From the NCBI RefSeq assembly GCF_001027925.1, contig NZ_LECT01000031.1:281020-345019 (forward strand): a DNA stretch of 64,000 bases, read 5' to 3'. The position numbers were made by a program, and so were the translations under genes. Positions within the stretch are counted from its first letter, which is position 1; every line of letters begins with the position of its first letter. Of the stretch, positions 63,674-64,000 are shown piece after piece. The notes beneath the pieces were generated by a model that saw nothing but the letters and a program-made list of their open reading frames with translations, was not told where the DNA came from and made no database searches. Source of the stretch: Rhodopirellula islandica. Lineage in GTDB: Bacteria; Planctomycetota; Planctomycetia; Pirellulales; Pirellulaceae.

Positions 63674-64000
63674 GATGAAATCGCACCGGGGATAGCGGGG
63701 AGACAGGTCGGATCAATGGGCCCAGATTCTACGCCCCGAAGGACGGTCTCACCACCTAACGTCCGATCAATCCAGCCAACCGTCGCCAGGTCGTTTTTGG
63801 CCCCCAACCGAGTTCACCTCGGCCTCCCAACGCCGCATCTCGTGAGTGCCGCAAGAACGAGTGGACCTGGCGGGGTAACCCGACGCGTGACATCCGTCTC
63901 GGGGCTTCCGCCGAATGGCACTTACTTTAGATTGAGTCTTCAGCTGCGATAATCTTGGCACAGTTTTTGCGCATTCAGGCTTCCTTTCTCAAAAAGGAGC
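63674..64000. other. Intergenic stretch at right edge
   Basis: Space upstream of the phosphohexomutase on the minus strand and of a gene that begins past the window on the plus strand. No reading frame with protein-like character; candidate promoter and ribosome-binding site on the plus strand are listed. Confidence 0.4.
63926..63999 (+). promoter_or_regulatory. Candidate promoter and ribosome-binding site of a gene beyond the window
   Basis: TTTAGA (63926-63931) and GATAAT (63948-63953) are separated by 16 bases, a plausible sigma-70 type pair. The final bases contain AAGGAG (63994-63999), one of the few strong Shine-Dalgarno sequences in the window, so a start codon is expected just past the end. 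Inference only. Confidence 0.35.

Noticed and set aside
61829..63952. A 707-residue plus-strand open frame opposite the phosphohexomutase
   Set aside because: Antisense shadow of a clear family member with all four active-site loops.

Overview
The window looks like chromosome of a marine planctomycete of the Rhodopirellula / Pirellulales type. That rests on protein families recalled from those genomes: two planctomycete cytochrome-like pairs (DUF1592-type + DUF1552, and PSCyt1/DUF1549/DUF1553 + DUF1501), a sulfatase, a DUF1559 pseudopilin, DUF1080 and DUF4159 proteins, several MoxR ATPases, scarce Shine-Dalgarno sequences and moderately high GC. A kdsA gene of the metal-dependent class fits a Gram-negative envelope containing Kdo. 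No database search was possible, so all family names are from recognition of motifs.

Layout. 1-8 kb: kdsA, a lipid-kinase-like gene, a small FliL-like membrane protein, a palindromic repeat patch, then the translationally coupled DUF1592-type/DUF1552 pair and a secreted coiled-coil protein. 8-14 kb: a broken EF-hand gene, then two coupled large genes (J-domain-like membrane protein and exported TPR protein). 14-24 kb: DUF937, purine nucleoside phosphorylase, HerA-like ATPase, glycine-zipper protein, DUF2293, sulfatase, MoxR, zinc-ribbon coiled-coil protein and coaE. 24-31 kb: a 1177-residue protein that may be a PPi-type PEP carboxykinase, then DUF1080 and purD. 30-40 kb: lipoprotein, PpiC chaperone, nadC, a polyprenyl sugar-phosphate transferase, an NYN RNase-like protein, a large serine hydrolase, a His-rich membrane protein and a pseudopilin. 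40-46 kb: a nested palindromic element, lipase, AAA ATPase, more GC-rich palindromes, rpiB, and a lipoprotein / 81-residue protein / Xer recombinase operon. 46-54 kb: a 136-bp tandem repeat, tRNA-Ser(UGA), a coupled ABC permease / CNNM-CBS / CNNM-CBS operon, cysC and a SUKH-like protein. 53-64 kb: the DUF1501 / PSCyt pair, a MoxR gene divergent from a DUF4159 protein, and a phosphohexomutase.

The genes are mostly housekeeping (purine salvage and synthesis, NAD, CoA, Kdo, sulfate activation, sugar phosphates) mixed with envelope and polysaccharide-degradation functions. There is no sign of a prophage, integron, CRISPR array or complete transposon. The most unusual material is the large possible PPi-PEPCK gene, an active-site Asp in the nucleoside phosphorylase, several families of palindromic repeats (one of which appears to supply part of a signal peptide) and a decayed EF-hand gene.
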